Source: CAIWHR01 sp963836265 (GTDB lineage Bacteria; Pseudomonadota; Gammaproteobacteria; Burkholderiales; Casimicrobiaceae). Taken from it: a stretch of DNA of 64,000 bases. The stretch lies in assembly GCA_963836265.1 (NCBI GenBank), contig CAWIIO010000009.1, positions 62,001 through 126,000 on the forward strand. The letters are read 5' to 3'. Below the pieces are notes generated by a model, which was not told the DNA's origin, did no database searches, and saw only the letters and a list, made by a program, of their open reading frames with translations. Each line of letters opens with the position of its first letter. The first letter of the stretch is position 1. Positions 49,558 to 58,004 of this stretch are shown one piece after another. A program made the position numbers and the translations under genes.

Positions 49558-51341
49558 TGGACCGGTGGCTTCGCCCATGGCGAGTTCCCTGTGACAGCGT
49601 TCGGCGGGCCGCCGAAGGGCGTGACGCGGCCGGCTTCTCCCGGAATGGACTTGAGATACTCAACCAGCGCCCAGCGTTGCTCGTCAGTCAACCTGGGACC
49701 GATGACACCGTTGCCCAACGGACCGTCCTCGAACGAGTGGCCTGCGTTCGAGTTGCCGCGCTCGCTCGTGTCCACAAGAAAGCCGCTAGCCCCGCTGATA
49801 TCGAGCCCGACCTTGACGGGATCGAATTCGCGCCCGACGTAGAACTTCTTAGTGCGCTCCGCGGCCGGGAGCAGCATCTCGTAGAGGTTCGGCACCGAGC
49901 CATTGTGCATGAACGGCGGTGTGGCCCAGACGCCGTCGCGCGGGGCCGCCTTGTAAACGTCACGCGGCGGAGGCTCCAGTGGGAACGCCCGATAGCCGTG
50001 GATCTTGACGGCTTCCGTCTCGGTCAGCTTCAGCTTGTCAAGCGCAGTGACAAGAATCCTTTCCTGCAGGTTGACGTAAAGATACCCAGTCGGAATGATT
50101 GGCTTGTCCTTGAACGGCGGCTCGAGATACGGCGCGAGTTGGAGCGTGATCGCGTAGGGCCGCAGGTCGTCGAATTGCCCACGGTCGGTCCCGACATAGG
50201 GCTGCGGCACAAGGCCGACCTCGATCCAGCGCTTGCCATATTTGTTGGCCGGGGTCCAGGTGTACGGCCACATGTTGTGACAGCTTGCACAATGGTTGAC
50301 GAACAAGGCCTCACCCGCGCGCGCCTTGTCGCGGTCGATCTTGCCGAACACCTCCTCGGGCCACTTGGGCGGCGCGAGACGGTCGAGCGCGTCTTCGATC
50401 GTCTCGAGATTGCGCAATTGCGCGACCGAATCGAACAACCCCTGCTCGGGCTTCTTCGAGCGCAGGTCCATGAACATGAACACGCCCATGGCCTCGACGG
50501 CGTTGCGGCGAATTGGGTCCTGCTGTGAAGCGCGCCATTGCACCCACGAACTTTGCGGGCTGTTCCAGAGGAAGGGGATCTTGGTTGGCGCCAGGGGAGT
50601 GGACCAGTTCTGGTCGATGCCAGGCTCGGTCGAGGTCAGGCGATTGACGATGGCCCCAATGGCGTCGATACGATGGGGGCCCCATTCGATAGGCGTGATC
50701 AGCGTGCGCGTCCGGTACGCGTGGATCAGGTTGGCTTCCAACTCCGCGCGCTTGCGCAGCGCGGCGTTCGCTGCGGGCGAAACTGCGCCCAGATTGTTGG
50801 CAAGCCGGTTGAACTTGGCCTTGTCGGCAAGCGTTGCCTGCATCGCGTCATCGAGCGCCTTGATGTACGACATGAGGTCGAACGCGCTCACACCTCCGTC
50901 GATGCGGACGCGCTTGCCCTTGTAATTGAGCTGCGAATTGTGGCAAGCGGAGCAGGTCAAGCCGGCATATGTGCCCTTCCATCGAGCCTGTGTCACCACC
51001 GTCTTGCTCACGCCGACCGGCAAACCGTCGGGGTTGGTCCGCGGATTTGCGGGCTGGATGGTCAGGCCGTATCGCTCGCTGTTGGCGTTCGAGGCAAAGC
51101 GTTCCTGGCTGCCGGCGACTTCCAGCTTCAGAAAGATGTCATACGACAACGCGGTCGAGCCCTGCGAGGTCTGGTAGTACATCTCCCGATCCGCTTGCGA
51201 CCATCCTTGATCGAGGTAGATGACGGAGTCATCCGGCGTTTGCGCTGTGGCCGGAAGTGAATAAGGTGTCGCCGCGGCGATGGCCAGCAGAACCATGCAC
51301 GTCCCACGGGCGAAGGTCGTTTGATAGCTTCCATGTTGCAT
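49554..51341 (-). CDS. RoxA/RoxB-like dihaem cytochrome c, copy A
   Basis: A 595-residue exported protein (signal MQHGSYQTTFARGTCMVLLAIAAATPYSLPATAQ) with two c-type haem sites, CSACH at 130-134 and CASCH at 351-355. It matches the large dihaem cytochromes related to cytochrome c peroxidase/MauG and to the rubber oxygenase RoxA: YLDQGWSQADREMYYQTSQGS near residue 42, SACHNSQLNYKGKRVRIDGG, IDRDKARAGEALFVNHCASCHNMWPY, VWATPPFMHNGSVPNLYEMLLPAAERTKKF. The RoxA assignment is from overall motif order and length. An AGGAG site precedes the start. It has a diverged paralogue at 53551. Confidence 0.8.
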   Translation of the reverse strand: MQHGSYQTTFARGTCMVLLAIAAATPYSLPATAQTPDDSVIYLDQGWSQADREMYYQTSQGSTALSYDIFLKLEVAGSQERFASNANSERYGLTIQPANPRTNPDGLPVGVSKTVVTQARWKGTYAGLTCSACHNSQLNYKGKRVRIDGGVSAFDLMSYIKALDDAMQATLADKAKFNRLANNLGAVSPAANAALRKRAELEANLIHAYRTRTLITPIEWGPHRIDAIGAIVNRLTSTEPGIDQNWSTPLAPTKIPFLWNSPQSSWVQWRASQQDPIRRNAVEAMGVFMFMDLRSKKPEQGLFDSVAQLRNLETIEDALDRLAPPKWPEEVFGKIDRDKARAGEALFVNHCASCHNMWPYTWTPANKYGKRWIEVGLVPQPYVGTDRGQFDDLRPYAITLQLAPYLEPPFKDKPIIPTGYLYVNLQERILVTALDKLKLTETEAVKIHGYRAFPLEPPPRDVYKAAPRDGVWATPPFMHNGSVPNLYEMLLPAAERTKKFYVGREFDPVKVGLDISGASGFLVDTSERGNSNAGHSFEDGPLGNGVIGPRLTDEQRWALVEYLKSIPGEAGRVTPFGGPPNAVTGNSPWAKPPVQ

Positions 51342-51375
51342 AAGGTTCTCCTGGGTTCGGCTCGGTGTGTCACGT

Positions 51376-52881
51376 CTACTTTGCCGCGCCGAAGCGCGAT
51401 TTTAGGCTTTCGAGTCCCGCCTTAAAGAGCGTGGAGACCATCACTTTCACCGAAAGCTCGGGCTGGTTGTTGGCGCGGAACTGCGCACGCCACTCGACGG
51501 TGCTGCCGCCAGGCCTCGGCTTGACTTCGAGCACACCCGTGTAGTGCGACACGGGAATGCCGCTGATGTTGCTATAGCGATAGAGGTGCTTCGCGTTGTC
51601 CATCGCGTCAAGCCGCTCGATCAATACCTTGCCGTCAACTGTCTCGATCGTGCGCAATTGTCCGACGCCGCTGCCGGTCAGTCTGATATCCGCAATCAGT
51701 GGATGCCAGCTGCCACCGAACGCACCGATCAACGCCCAGACTTTTTCCGCAGACGCGGTGAGGTCGACACGCTCGATGACGCTTTGCAATTCGGTATTGG
51801 GCGACGCGAAGTATGGGAACGTCCTAATCCCTGGCTTGGTCGCCCCGGTGGCCCCGCCCTGCAGGAACTCGCGATCACGATTCACGAGCCACGTGAGCAG
51901 GATGTCGATGACGTTGGCGTCGACCGTGCGTCCACCTCCCGTCTCGTAGGGCTTGCCGTTCAGCGTGCTCCGCTCGATCTCCAGGTGGCTCGCATCCGTG
52001 ATCGGTTTGGCGACGTCGAACAGCAGGAAGTCGTCCAGGAAGACACGGGCATTGGCATCCAGCGCAGCCGGGGTCCAGTCCTCCTTGCCGTCGCGCATGT
52101 CCCAATTCCTGAAGCTGAGCTTCAACCGCTGCAGGAATAGCGGCTGCAGGGTCTCGGGAATGCCAAACGGGGTCTGCTGGTTCCAGAGGTCACGCATGTC
52201 GTCCGTCCCAGCAAGCGCGGGATTGGTGAGGCGCATGTTCGTGTGCTCCGGGCGGCCTACCCAGTCGATGCGAGGGACGGAATGGCCGATGAAGCTGCCC
52301 GGTCGCTGAACCGGAACCGTTTCGGCGATGACGCCAAACAGCGACCCCTTGTCGGGATCGAGCACGCGGCGCGTATCGAACTCGACGACAATGCACAGAG
52401 CGTTGTCGTGGAGCAGGAGATTTTGAAACTTGCGTAGCGACTCAAGCAGCCACGCGAGGTAGAACGGGTCCGAGCGTAGTCCGGCGAATACGCGGAAGGC
52501 GCCGTCCGGTGTCGAGGCACCCTTCGTGTCGTTCACGACGAATCGCAACGCTTGGCCGCCGGGCAGCGTGCAGGTACCGCGCTGCAGCGGCTTCCCGTCG
52601 ACCCGGGCCTTCTCGAGATTGTCGAAGTGAAAACTGAAGCGCACTTCGGGGTCCGCCGTGCGAAACTTCGCCGCATCCCCGAGACCGGCAACGCTGGCGC
52701 GACGCACGACGATCGCGTAGTCAATCGCGTTAGAGAATATGGCCTCCTCGCCCGCGAACGGAAACACGTTCATGGCAAGCACCGCGCGACTGGAATTCTC
52801 AGGACTGGTAAACGCGAAGAGGTCGATCACGTCGGCGGCAGGGTCGCCGATCGATCTGGGTCCATCAACATGGTCCGACAT
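51376..52881 (-). CDS. DUF4331 domain fused to an SRPBCC domain
   Basis: A 501-residue cytoplasmic-looking protein (no signal). Residues 1-350 or so are a DUF4331 domain: DHVDGPRSIGDPAADVIDLFAFTSPENSSRAVLAMNVFPFAG, then FVVNDTKGASTPDGAFRVFAGLRSDPFYLAWL, IVVEFDTRRVL and FLLFDVAKPITDASHLEIE. Residues about 355-500 are an SRPBCC domain (ELQSVIERVDLTASAEKVWALIGAFGGSWHPLIADI...YTGVLEVKPRPGGSTVEWRAQF). I do not know this fusion from characterised proteins. It lies between the tandem ABM gene and the RoxA-like copy A, each 24-34 bp away. A good AAGGAG site fixes the start. The biochemical role is unknown. Confidence 0.75.
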   Translation of the reverse strand: MSDHVDGPRSIGDPAADVIDLFAFTSPENSSRAVLAMNVFPFAGEEAIFSNAIDYAIVVRRASVAGLGDAAKFRTADPEVRFSFHFDNLEKARVDGKPLQRGTCTLPGGQALRFVVNDTKGASTPDGAFRVFAGLRSDPFYLAWLLESLRKFQNLLLHDNALCIVVEFDTRRVLDPDKGSLFGVIAETVPVQRPGSFIGHSVPRIDWVGRPEHTNMRLTNPALAGTDDMRDLWNQQTPFGIPETLQPLFLQRLKLSFRNWDMRDGKEDWTPAALDANARVFLDDFLLFDVAKPITDASHLEIERSTLNGKPYETGGGRTVDANVIDILLTWLVNRDREFLQGGATGATKPGIRTFPYFASPNTELQSVIERVDLTASAEKVWALIGAFGGSWHPLIADIRLTGSGVGQLRTIETVDGKVLIERLDAMDNAKHLYRYSNISGIPVSHYTGVLEVKPRPGGSTVEWRAQFRANNQPELSVKVMVSTLFKAGLESLKSRFGAAK

Positions 52882-52905
52882 GGCTGGCTCCTTGAATCGT
52901 TCTCG

Positions 52906-53535
52906 TCACGCGGCGGTTGTCGACTGGTAGCTGACCGCCACCACATCCACCAGGTGCATGTCCGGCATGCCGCCCAGCAGCGTCAATGCGTGCTTGGCCA
53001 GCTCGCGCGGCACGTGGCCGGTCATGTGCGCGAAGCGCGCACCGTTGTCCGGGAAGACGTCGAAGATGCCGAAGTGGCCGGCGTCCAGTTGCAGCGCGAA
53101 CCATGCGCGCGTGCCGGGTTCATCGTCGACGTAGCGCTGGGCGTCGCGCAGAAACTGCGCGACCTGTTCTTCGTGCCCCTGCCTGGCCTGGAACGTCAGC
53201 ACCAAACCCTTGGTGACGTCCTTCAGCCCGCCGGCGTCCGGCAGCTTGCAGGCCAGCACGTCCAACTGCTGGATCGTTGGCGCACCGTCCAGCGTGGTTT
53301 GCCGCGCGTCGACCAGAGCCTTTGCCACGGCGCCGTTCAGATGCGCTTGCCGGCCGGCCTCGTCGGCAAACGCGTCGAAGATGCCGTAGTCGCCGCGACC
53401 GTAGCGCAGGCCGAACCAGACCGCAGTCGCCGGCTCGCGTTCGACCAGCGGCCGCGCGCCGGCCAGCAGCCGTTCGATTTCATCGTCCCGTCCGGTGCGC
53501 GATTCGAACCGGGCGAGCAACGCCTTGGCGATCAT
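52906..53535 (-). CDS. Tandem antibiotic-biosynthesis-monooxygenase (ABM) domain protein
   Basis: A 209-residue protein of two similar ferredoxin-like ABM domains. Repeat 1 has ALLARFESRTGRDDEIERLLAGARPLVEREPATAVWFGLRYGRGDYGIFDAFADEAGRQAHLNG. Repeat 2 has LVLTFQARQGHEEQVAQFLRDAQRYVDDEPGTRAWFALQLDAGHFGIFDVFPDNGARFAHMTG. The WFALQ/WFGL and YGIFD/FGIFD strands mark the fold. Single ABM domains dimerise and include cofactorless quinol monooxygenases and haem-handling enzymes. The role here is unknown. It is 15 bp upstream-adjacent to the RoxA-like copy B stop and has a AGGAGCCC ribosome-binding site. Confidence 0.82.
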   Translation of the reverse strand: MIAKALLARFESRTGRDDEIERLLAGARPLVEREPATAVWFGLRYGRGDYGIFDAFADEAGRQAHLNGAVAKALVDARQTTLDGAPTIQQLDVLACKLPDAGGLKDVTKGLVLTFQARQGHEEQVAQFLRDAQRYVDDEPGTRAWFALQLDAGHFGIFDVFPDNGARFAHMTGHVPRELAKHALTLLGGMPDMHLVDVVAVSYQSTTAA

Positions 53536-53550
53536 GTCGGGCTCCTGGGC

Positions 53551-55320
53551 CTATTTCGCGCCGGGTCCGCCAAACGGCGTTACCTGGCCCGGCTTCTCGG
53601 GGATGGATTTCAAGTATTCGACCAGCGCCCAGCGTTCCTCTTCGGTGAACAACGGGCCGATGACGCCTCGTCCCCGCGGGCCGCCCTCGAAAGAATGTCC
53701 TCCGTTCGAATTCCCGCGCAGCGCGGTGTCGACTTCAAAGGCTCCGGGCTTGCAGCTCGTCTCAAAGCCCACCTTGACCGGATCGAACTCGCGGCCGTAG
53801 CAGAATTTCTTCGTCCGCTGGCTCGCAGGGAGCAGCATTTCGTAGAGATTGGGCACCGAGCCGTTGTGCATGAACGGCGGCGTCGCCCAGACCCCTTCGC
53901 GCGGCGCGGCCTTGTAGACTTCCTCCGGCGGCCGTGCCAACGGGAATTCGCGGTAGCCGTGCAGGTCGAGCGTCTGCGCCTCCGACAACTTGACCTTGGC
54001 AAGCGCCGTGCCGAGGATCTCCTTGACCAGCGTGTAGTAGAGCTCGCCCGTCGGAACGAGGTCCTTGTCCTTGAGCGGCCCTGGCAGGTTGGGGCCGAGC
54101 TGGTTGGTGAGTGCGAGCGGCCGCACTTCCCTGAACTGCTCGGGATCGGTCCCGACGTAGCTTTGCGGCGTCAACCCGACGAGAACCCATTGCTTGCCGT
54201 ATTTGTTGGGCTCGGTCCAGCGGTACGGCCAGATGTTGTGACAGCTCGCGCAATGGGTCATGAACAGCGCCTGGCCGGCCTTGGCCTTGTCGCGGTCGAT
54301 CTTGCCGAGCACCTCTTCCGGCCAACTCGGCGGGGCGAGGCGGTTCAACAGGTTTTCGACGATCCGCAGATTGCCGATCTCCGCGTTCGACTCGAACAGG
54401 CCTTCGGCACGGGTCTTCGAATGCAGGTCCATGACCATGAACACGCCCATGGTCTCGACCAGGTTGCGCTCGATCGGATCCTGCTGCACGGCCCGCCATT
54501 GCGTCCACAACCCCTGCGGCGCATTCCACAGGAAGGGTGGCTTGGTCGGCGCCTGCGGCGTGGTCCAGTTTTCCGGAATGTTCGGCATCACCGATGTCAA
54601 GCGGTTGATGATCAAGGCGATGGCGTCCATCCGTGCCGGTCCCCACGGGTTCGGCGCGACGGTGCGGGTACGGAACGCGTGGACCACGGCCGCGTCGCTT
54701 TCAAATCGCTTGCGCAGCCGCGCCTTCCCGTCCGCACTTGTCGCTTGCAGCTTCGCCGTCAGGCGATCGAATTTCGCCGGGTCTTTCAGGGTGGCCTGCA
54801 ACGCGTCGTCGAGCGCTTGAAAATACGCCATGAAGTCGAACGTATTGGCGACGCCGCCATCGATGCGGATTCGCTTCCCCTTGTAGTTGAGCTGGGCGTT
54901 GTGGCACGCCGCGCAGTTCGGGCCCACGTACACACCCGGCCCGTCTCCCTTGAATCGCGGCACACTGATGACTGTCTTCGCCAGCCCGACCGGCAGGCCA
55001 TCCGGGTTGGTGGAAGAATTCGCCGGTTGCGGGATGAGGCCGTAGCGCTCGCTGTTCGCGTCCGAGCGGAAGAGCTCCTGCCCACCAGCGACTTCCAGGT
55101 TGAGGAAGATGTCGTACGAGAGGATCGTAGACCCCTGCGAGAACTGGTAGTACCACTCGCGTTCGGCCTGCGACCACGCCTGATCCAGATAGATGACGCC
55201 GTCGCTGCCGGTTGTCTGCGCCGATGCGGGCTTGGCCGGCAACAATCCAAGCGTGCAGGCGCCGGCGATCGAAACCATCAGCGCGGCGATTGTCCAGCCA
55301 GTACCAGAAGGTTCGCGCAT
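53551..55320 (-). CDS. RoxA/RoxB-like dihaem cytochrome c, copy B
   Basis: A 589-residue exported protein (signal MREPSGTGWTIAALMVSIAGACTLGLLPAKPASAQ). Haem sites are CAACH at 136-140 and CASCH near 357. It is collinear with copy A over the full length: YLDQAWSQAEREWYYQFSQGSTILSYD, NAQLNYKGKRIRIDGG, KIDRDKAKAGQALFMTHCASCHNIWPYRW, VWATPPFMHNGSVPNLYEMLLPASQRTKKF and AKPGQVTPFGG. The two are clearly an old duplication. It has a GAGGAG site. It could be an extracellular dioxygenase or a diheme peroxidase-like enzyme. Substrate unknown. Confidence 0.8.
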   Translation of the reverse strand: MREPSGTGWTIAALMVSIAGACTLGLLPAKPASAQTTGSDGVIYLDQAWSQAEREWYYQFSQGSTILSYDIFLNLEVAGGQELFRSDANSERYGLIPQPANSSTNPDGLPVGLAKTVISVPRFKGDGPGVYVGPNCAACHNAQLNYKGKRIRIDGGVANTFDFMAYFQALDDALQATLKDPAKFDRLTAKLQATSADGKARLRKRFESDAAVVHAFRTRTVAPNPWGPARMDAIALIINRLTSVMPNIPENWTTPQAPTKPPFLWNAPQGLWTQWRAVQQDPIERNLVETMGVFMVMDLHSKTRAEGLFESNAEIGNLRIVENLLNRLAPPSWPEEVLGKIDRDKAKAGQALFMTHCASCHNIWPYRWTEPNKYGKQWVLVGLTPQSYVGTDPEQFREVRPLALTNQLGPNLPGPLKDKDLVPTGELYYTLVKEILGTALAKVKLSEAQTLDLHGYREFPLARPPEEVYKAAPREGVWATPPFMHNGSVPNLYEMLLPASQRTKKFCYGREFDPVKVGFETSCKPGAFEVDTALRGNSNGGHSFEGGPRGRGVIGPLFTEEERWALVEYLKSIPEKPGQVTPFGGPGAK

Positions 55321-55471
55321 CGTGATCTCCTCGAATGGTTAAAACGAATCCTGGACGTCAACGAGTCGGCGCTTCAGTCGCGCTCGCGTCGAGGCAAAGT
55401 GGCGGTCCGAACGACGGTCTCCAGCCAGCCTCGCATTCGAACTGCGAGCATTCATCGGCACTCTCCGAATG

Positions 55472-56293
55472 TCATTTGGGAAACATGAGCTGGACTTGCG
55501 CGCGGATCTGCCAGTTGGGGCCGAAGTCCGGGCGCACCACGTTGTAGTAGGCGGACAGTTGCGTATTCACCGGTAGTTTGCCCAAGTGGAAGATCTTGCC
55601 CACGCCACCCCCCAACGGGACCGTCCATTGCTGGCCGCTGTCGGCCTTCCAGTCGACGGTCAGGATCGGGGCGGACGTGACGTAGAAGCCACCTTCGAAG
55701 TTGTAGTTGACGAACGGCTGGATCAGGCCGTTGTTATATGACCCGCCCTGCTTGTCGCTGGTCAGCGACCAGATGTTGTTGACCAGCGCGCCGTAGACCC
55801 AAGGGTCGCCATGCTTGATGTGCAACAGTACGGCCGACGGACCGAGGCCCCAGTTCTTGTTACCCAGCTCCGCGGTGCTGTTCGTGGGCAGTTGGACCAC
55901 GGGTCCCGCACCCCAAATCCACTCACCAGGATTGGCCGGTGACAGGAATGCGGTGAACACCGTGTCGCCGATGCCGTTGGTGCTGCCGATGTCTGGACCG
56001 AGCGAAGGCATCGAGATCACCGGCACGATCGTGCGCGTGATGATGTTCCAGTCCTTGTCGACCGAGATCGGAATCACCGGCTGGATGTTGAGAACGTTCT
56101 GCGTCCCCTTCTCCGGCCCGAAGTTGAGATTCGTATTGTTCTGGAACGGCAGGCTGATCAGGTTGCCGACGGGGTTCTGCGCAAGCTTGGCGAGCTCCTC
56201 GGCGCTCAGCTCTGCGTACGCGCGCGCGGTGGCCAGCAGCGTCGTCGCGGTGAACACAGCGGCCAGTGCGAGCGGCATCGAAAGACTTCGCAT
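55472..56293 (-). CDS. Outer-membrane beta-barrel protein (MetA-pathway phenol-degradation-like)
   Basis: A 273-residue exported protein. The chosen start MRSLSMPLALAAVFTATTLLATARAYA is a signal peptide ending at AYA. The ORF is open twelve codons upstream. The body is beta-strand rich with alternating aromatic and polar residues: NPVGNLISLPFQNNTNLNFGPEKGTQNVLNIQPVIPI, WIWGAGPVVQLPTNSTAELGNKNWGLGPSAVLLHI, GLIQPFVNYNFEGGFYVTSAPILTVDW and a C-terminal IRAQVQLMFPK. It resembles channels placed in catabolic clusters (annotated as neuromedin U or phenol MetA degradation-like). It probably carries a hydrophobic substrate across the outer membrane. Confidence 0.75.
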   Translation of the reverse strand: MRSLSMPLALAAVFTATTLLATARAYAELSAEELAKLAQNPVGNLISLPFQNNTNLNFGPEKGTQNVLNIQPVIPISVDKDWNIITRTIVPVISMPSLGPDIGSTNGIGDTVFTAFLSPANPGEWIWGAGPVVQLPTNSTAELGNKNWGLGPSAVLLHIKHGDPWVYGALVNNIWSLTSDKQGGSYNNGLIQPFVNYNFEGGFYVTSAPILTVDWKADSGQQWTVPLGGGVGKIFHLGKLPVNTQLSAYYNVVRPDFGPNWQIRAQVQLMFPK

Positions 56294-56331
56294 GAATACC
56301 TCGTGAATTCGATCGGAGTCGAGCTCCAATC

Positions 56332-57912
56332 TCAGTTTTGGGGCGGCGACAGGCTCTCCAGTTCCCTCAAGCGTTTCATCGCCTGCATCGCCTGCAGCGT
56401 GTTGTAGTTGATGCCGGCAGCGTTGAGGCTGCTGCCCTGCTGGAACGGGTACTCCGGCAGCGTCGTGAGAAACGCCTTGAGCTTTTCCTGCACCGGCACG
56501 AAGAGCCAGATGTTGTCCGCGTACCAGCGCAGATACAGCCCTGACTCGTGCGGCGCCTTTTCATACGGATCGGCCCGCAGGTTGACGATTTCCGGCCAGC
56601 CGGGCACATCCCGAACGGCCGTCGCGATGTTGCCATTCTGCACCGCGAAGCTAACCTTCCAGTCCTTCCAGCGAACCGCATTCAGTTCGCCGCCCTGGCC
56701 GAAGTAGAAGATCTCCTCGCGCGGGCCCTTCTTGACCTCACCCTTGAAGTACGGCAGGAAGTTGTAGCCGTCGAGGTGGACCTTCCAGGTCTTGCCGTTG
56801 GCCTGGTAGCCCGTCTTCAACTTCGCGACGATATTCGGCTCGCCCGCGGCCGCCAGCAGCGTCGGCAACCAGTCTTCCTGCGAAAAAATCTCGTTGACGA
56901 TCGTGCCCGGCTTGATTACGCCCGGCCAGCGCACGAGCATCGGCACGCGGAGTCCGCCTTCCCAGGTCGTTCCCTTCTCGCCATGGAAAGGCATGGTTCC
57001 GCCGTCCGGCCAGGTCCCTGTTTCGGCGCCGTTATCGGTCCCGTACACCACGATGGTGTTGGCGGCAATGCCGAGATCGTCGAGTCGTTTGAGCAAGCCG
57101 CCCACCATGTCGTCGTGCTCCACCATGCCGTCGGGGTAGAGACCGATGCCGGTCCGTCCCTGGGCCGAAGGCTTGAGATGAGTCCAGACGTGCATGCGCG
57201 TCGTGTTGAACCAGACGAAGAACGGCTTCTTCTCTTTCAGAGCGCCGTCGATGAACTTGTTCGCGGCATCGTAGATCTCGAGATCCACCGTCGGCATGCG
57301 CGCGCGGGTCAGCGGACCGGTGTCCTCGATCTTCTGCCCGCCCTTGCCGTCCGACCAGGTATGGAGAACACCGCGCGGGCCGTACTTCTTCCTGAATTCC
57401 GGATCCTTCGGGTAGTAATACGTCTCGGGCTCCTCCTCGGCGTTCAGGTGATAGAGGTTGCCGAGAAACTCATCGAATCCGTGAACCGTCGGAAGGTGCG
57501 AGTCGCGGTCGCCCAAGTGGTTCTTGCCGAACTGGCCGGTGGCGTAACCCTGCGCCTTCAGCAGATCGGCGATGGTCGGCGCCCAATCGGGAATGCCTTG
57601 CGGCGAACCCGGCATCCCGATGGTGAGCAAACCGGTGCGGAAGGGATGTTCTCCCAGAATGAACGACGCGCGGCCGGCGGTGCAACTCTGTTGCGCGTAG
57701 GAGTCGGTGAACAATGCGCCTTCCCTCGCGATGCGGTCGATGTTCGGCGTCTTGTAACCCATGATGCCCAGGCTGTATGCGCTGATGTTGTCGCGGCCGA
57801 TGTCGTCGCCCCAGATGACCAGGATGTTCGGCTTCGTCGATTGCGCGAGCGTCGGGGCACACGCGCCGATGGCGACCAGAAGAAGAGCGATTTTGCCGAG
57901 TAGCTTCGTCAT
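56332..57912 (-). CDS. Type I arylsulfatase, copy 1
   Basis: A 526-residue exported sulfatase. The start MTKLLGKIALLLVAIGACAPTLAQ is a signal peptide. The upstream frame is mostly a shadow of the DUF3313 gene, although an ATG with a GAGGAGGT site 60 bp upstream is in frame. The sulfatase active-site motif is C-T-A-G-R at residues 77-81 (Cys to be converted to formylglycine), preceded by metal-binding PNILVIWGDDIGRDN. Further metal and substrate residues are in GKNHLGDRDSHLP, TDNGAETGTWPDGG and GTTWEGGLRVPMLVRWPG. It hydrolyses a sulfate ester in the periplasm; the substrate is unknown. Confidence 0.9.
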   Translation of the reverse strand: MTKLLGKIALLLVAIGACAPTLAQSTKPNILVIWGDDIGRDNISAYSLGIMGYKTPNIDRIAREGALFTDSYAQQSCTAGRASFILGEHPFRTGLLTIGMPGSPQGIPDWAPTIADLLKAQGYATGQFGKNHLGDRDSHLPTVHGFDEFLGNLYHLNAEEEPETYYYPKDPEFRKKYGPRGVLHTWSDGKGGQKIEDTGPLTRARMPTVDLEIYDAANKFIDGALKEKKPFFVWFNTTRMHVWTHLKPSAQGRTGIGLYPDGMVEHDDMVGGLLKRLDDLGIAANTIVVYGTDNGAETGTWPDGGTMPFHGEKGTTWEGGLRVPMLVRWPGVIKPGTIVNEIFSQEDWLPTLLAAAGEPNIVAKLKTGYQANGKTWKVHLDGYNFLPYFKGEVKKGPREEIFYFGQGGELNAVRWKDWKVSFAVQNGNIATAVRDVPGWPEIVNLRADPYEKAPHESGLYLRWYADNIWLFVPVQEKLKAFLTTLPEYPFQQGSSLNAAGINYNTLQAMQAMKRLRELESLSPPQN

Positions 57913-57935
57913 GGCGGTTCTCCGTTGTTCCCGTG

Positions 57936-57980
57936 CTACTGCTCGAATGTGAAGATGCGCTTGCCGGCGCCCCATGGTCG
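57936..57980 (-). pseudogene. Remnant of a HAD-phosphatase C-terminus
   Basis: In the gap between the DUF3313 stop and the arylsulfatase start, one frame reads RPWGAGKRIFTFEQ followed by a stop. The intact HAD gene 1 kb upstream ends DWKRIFTFE and a stop. The shared KRIFTFE before a stop suggests a small fossil of a second HAD copy, consistent with an ancestral duplication of an arylsulfatase-HAD pair. The match is only seven residues. Confidence 0.5.
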
Positions 57981-58004
57981 TACCTCCTCGTCGAGGGTCG
58001 ACTG

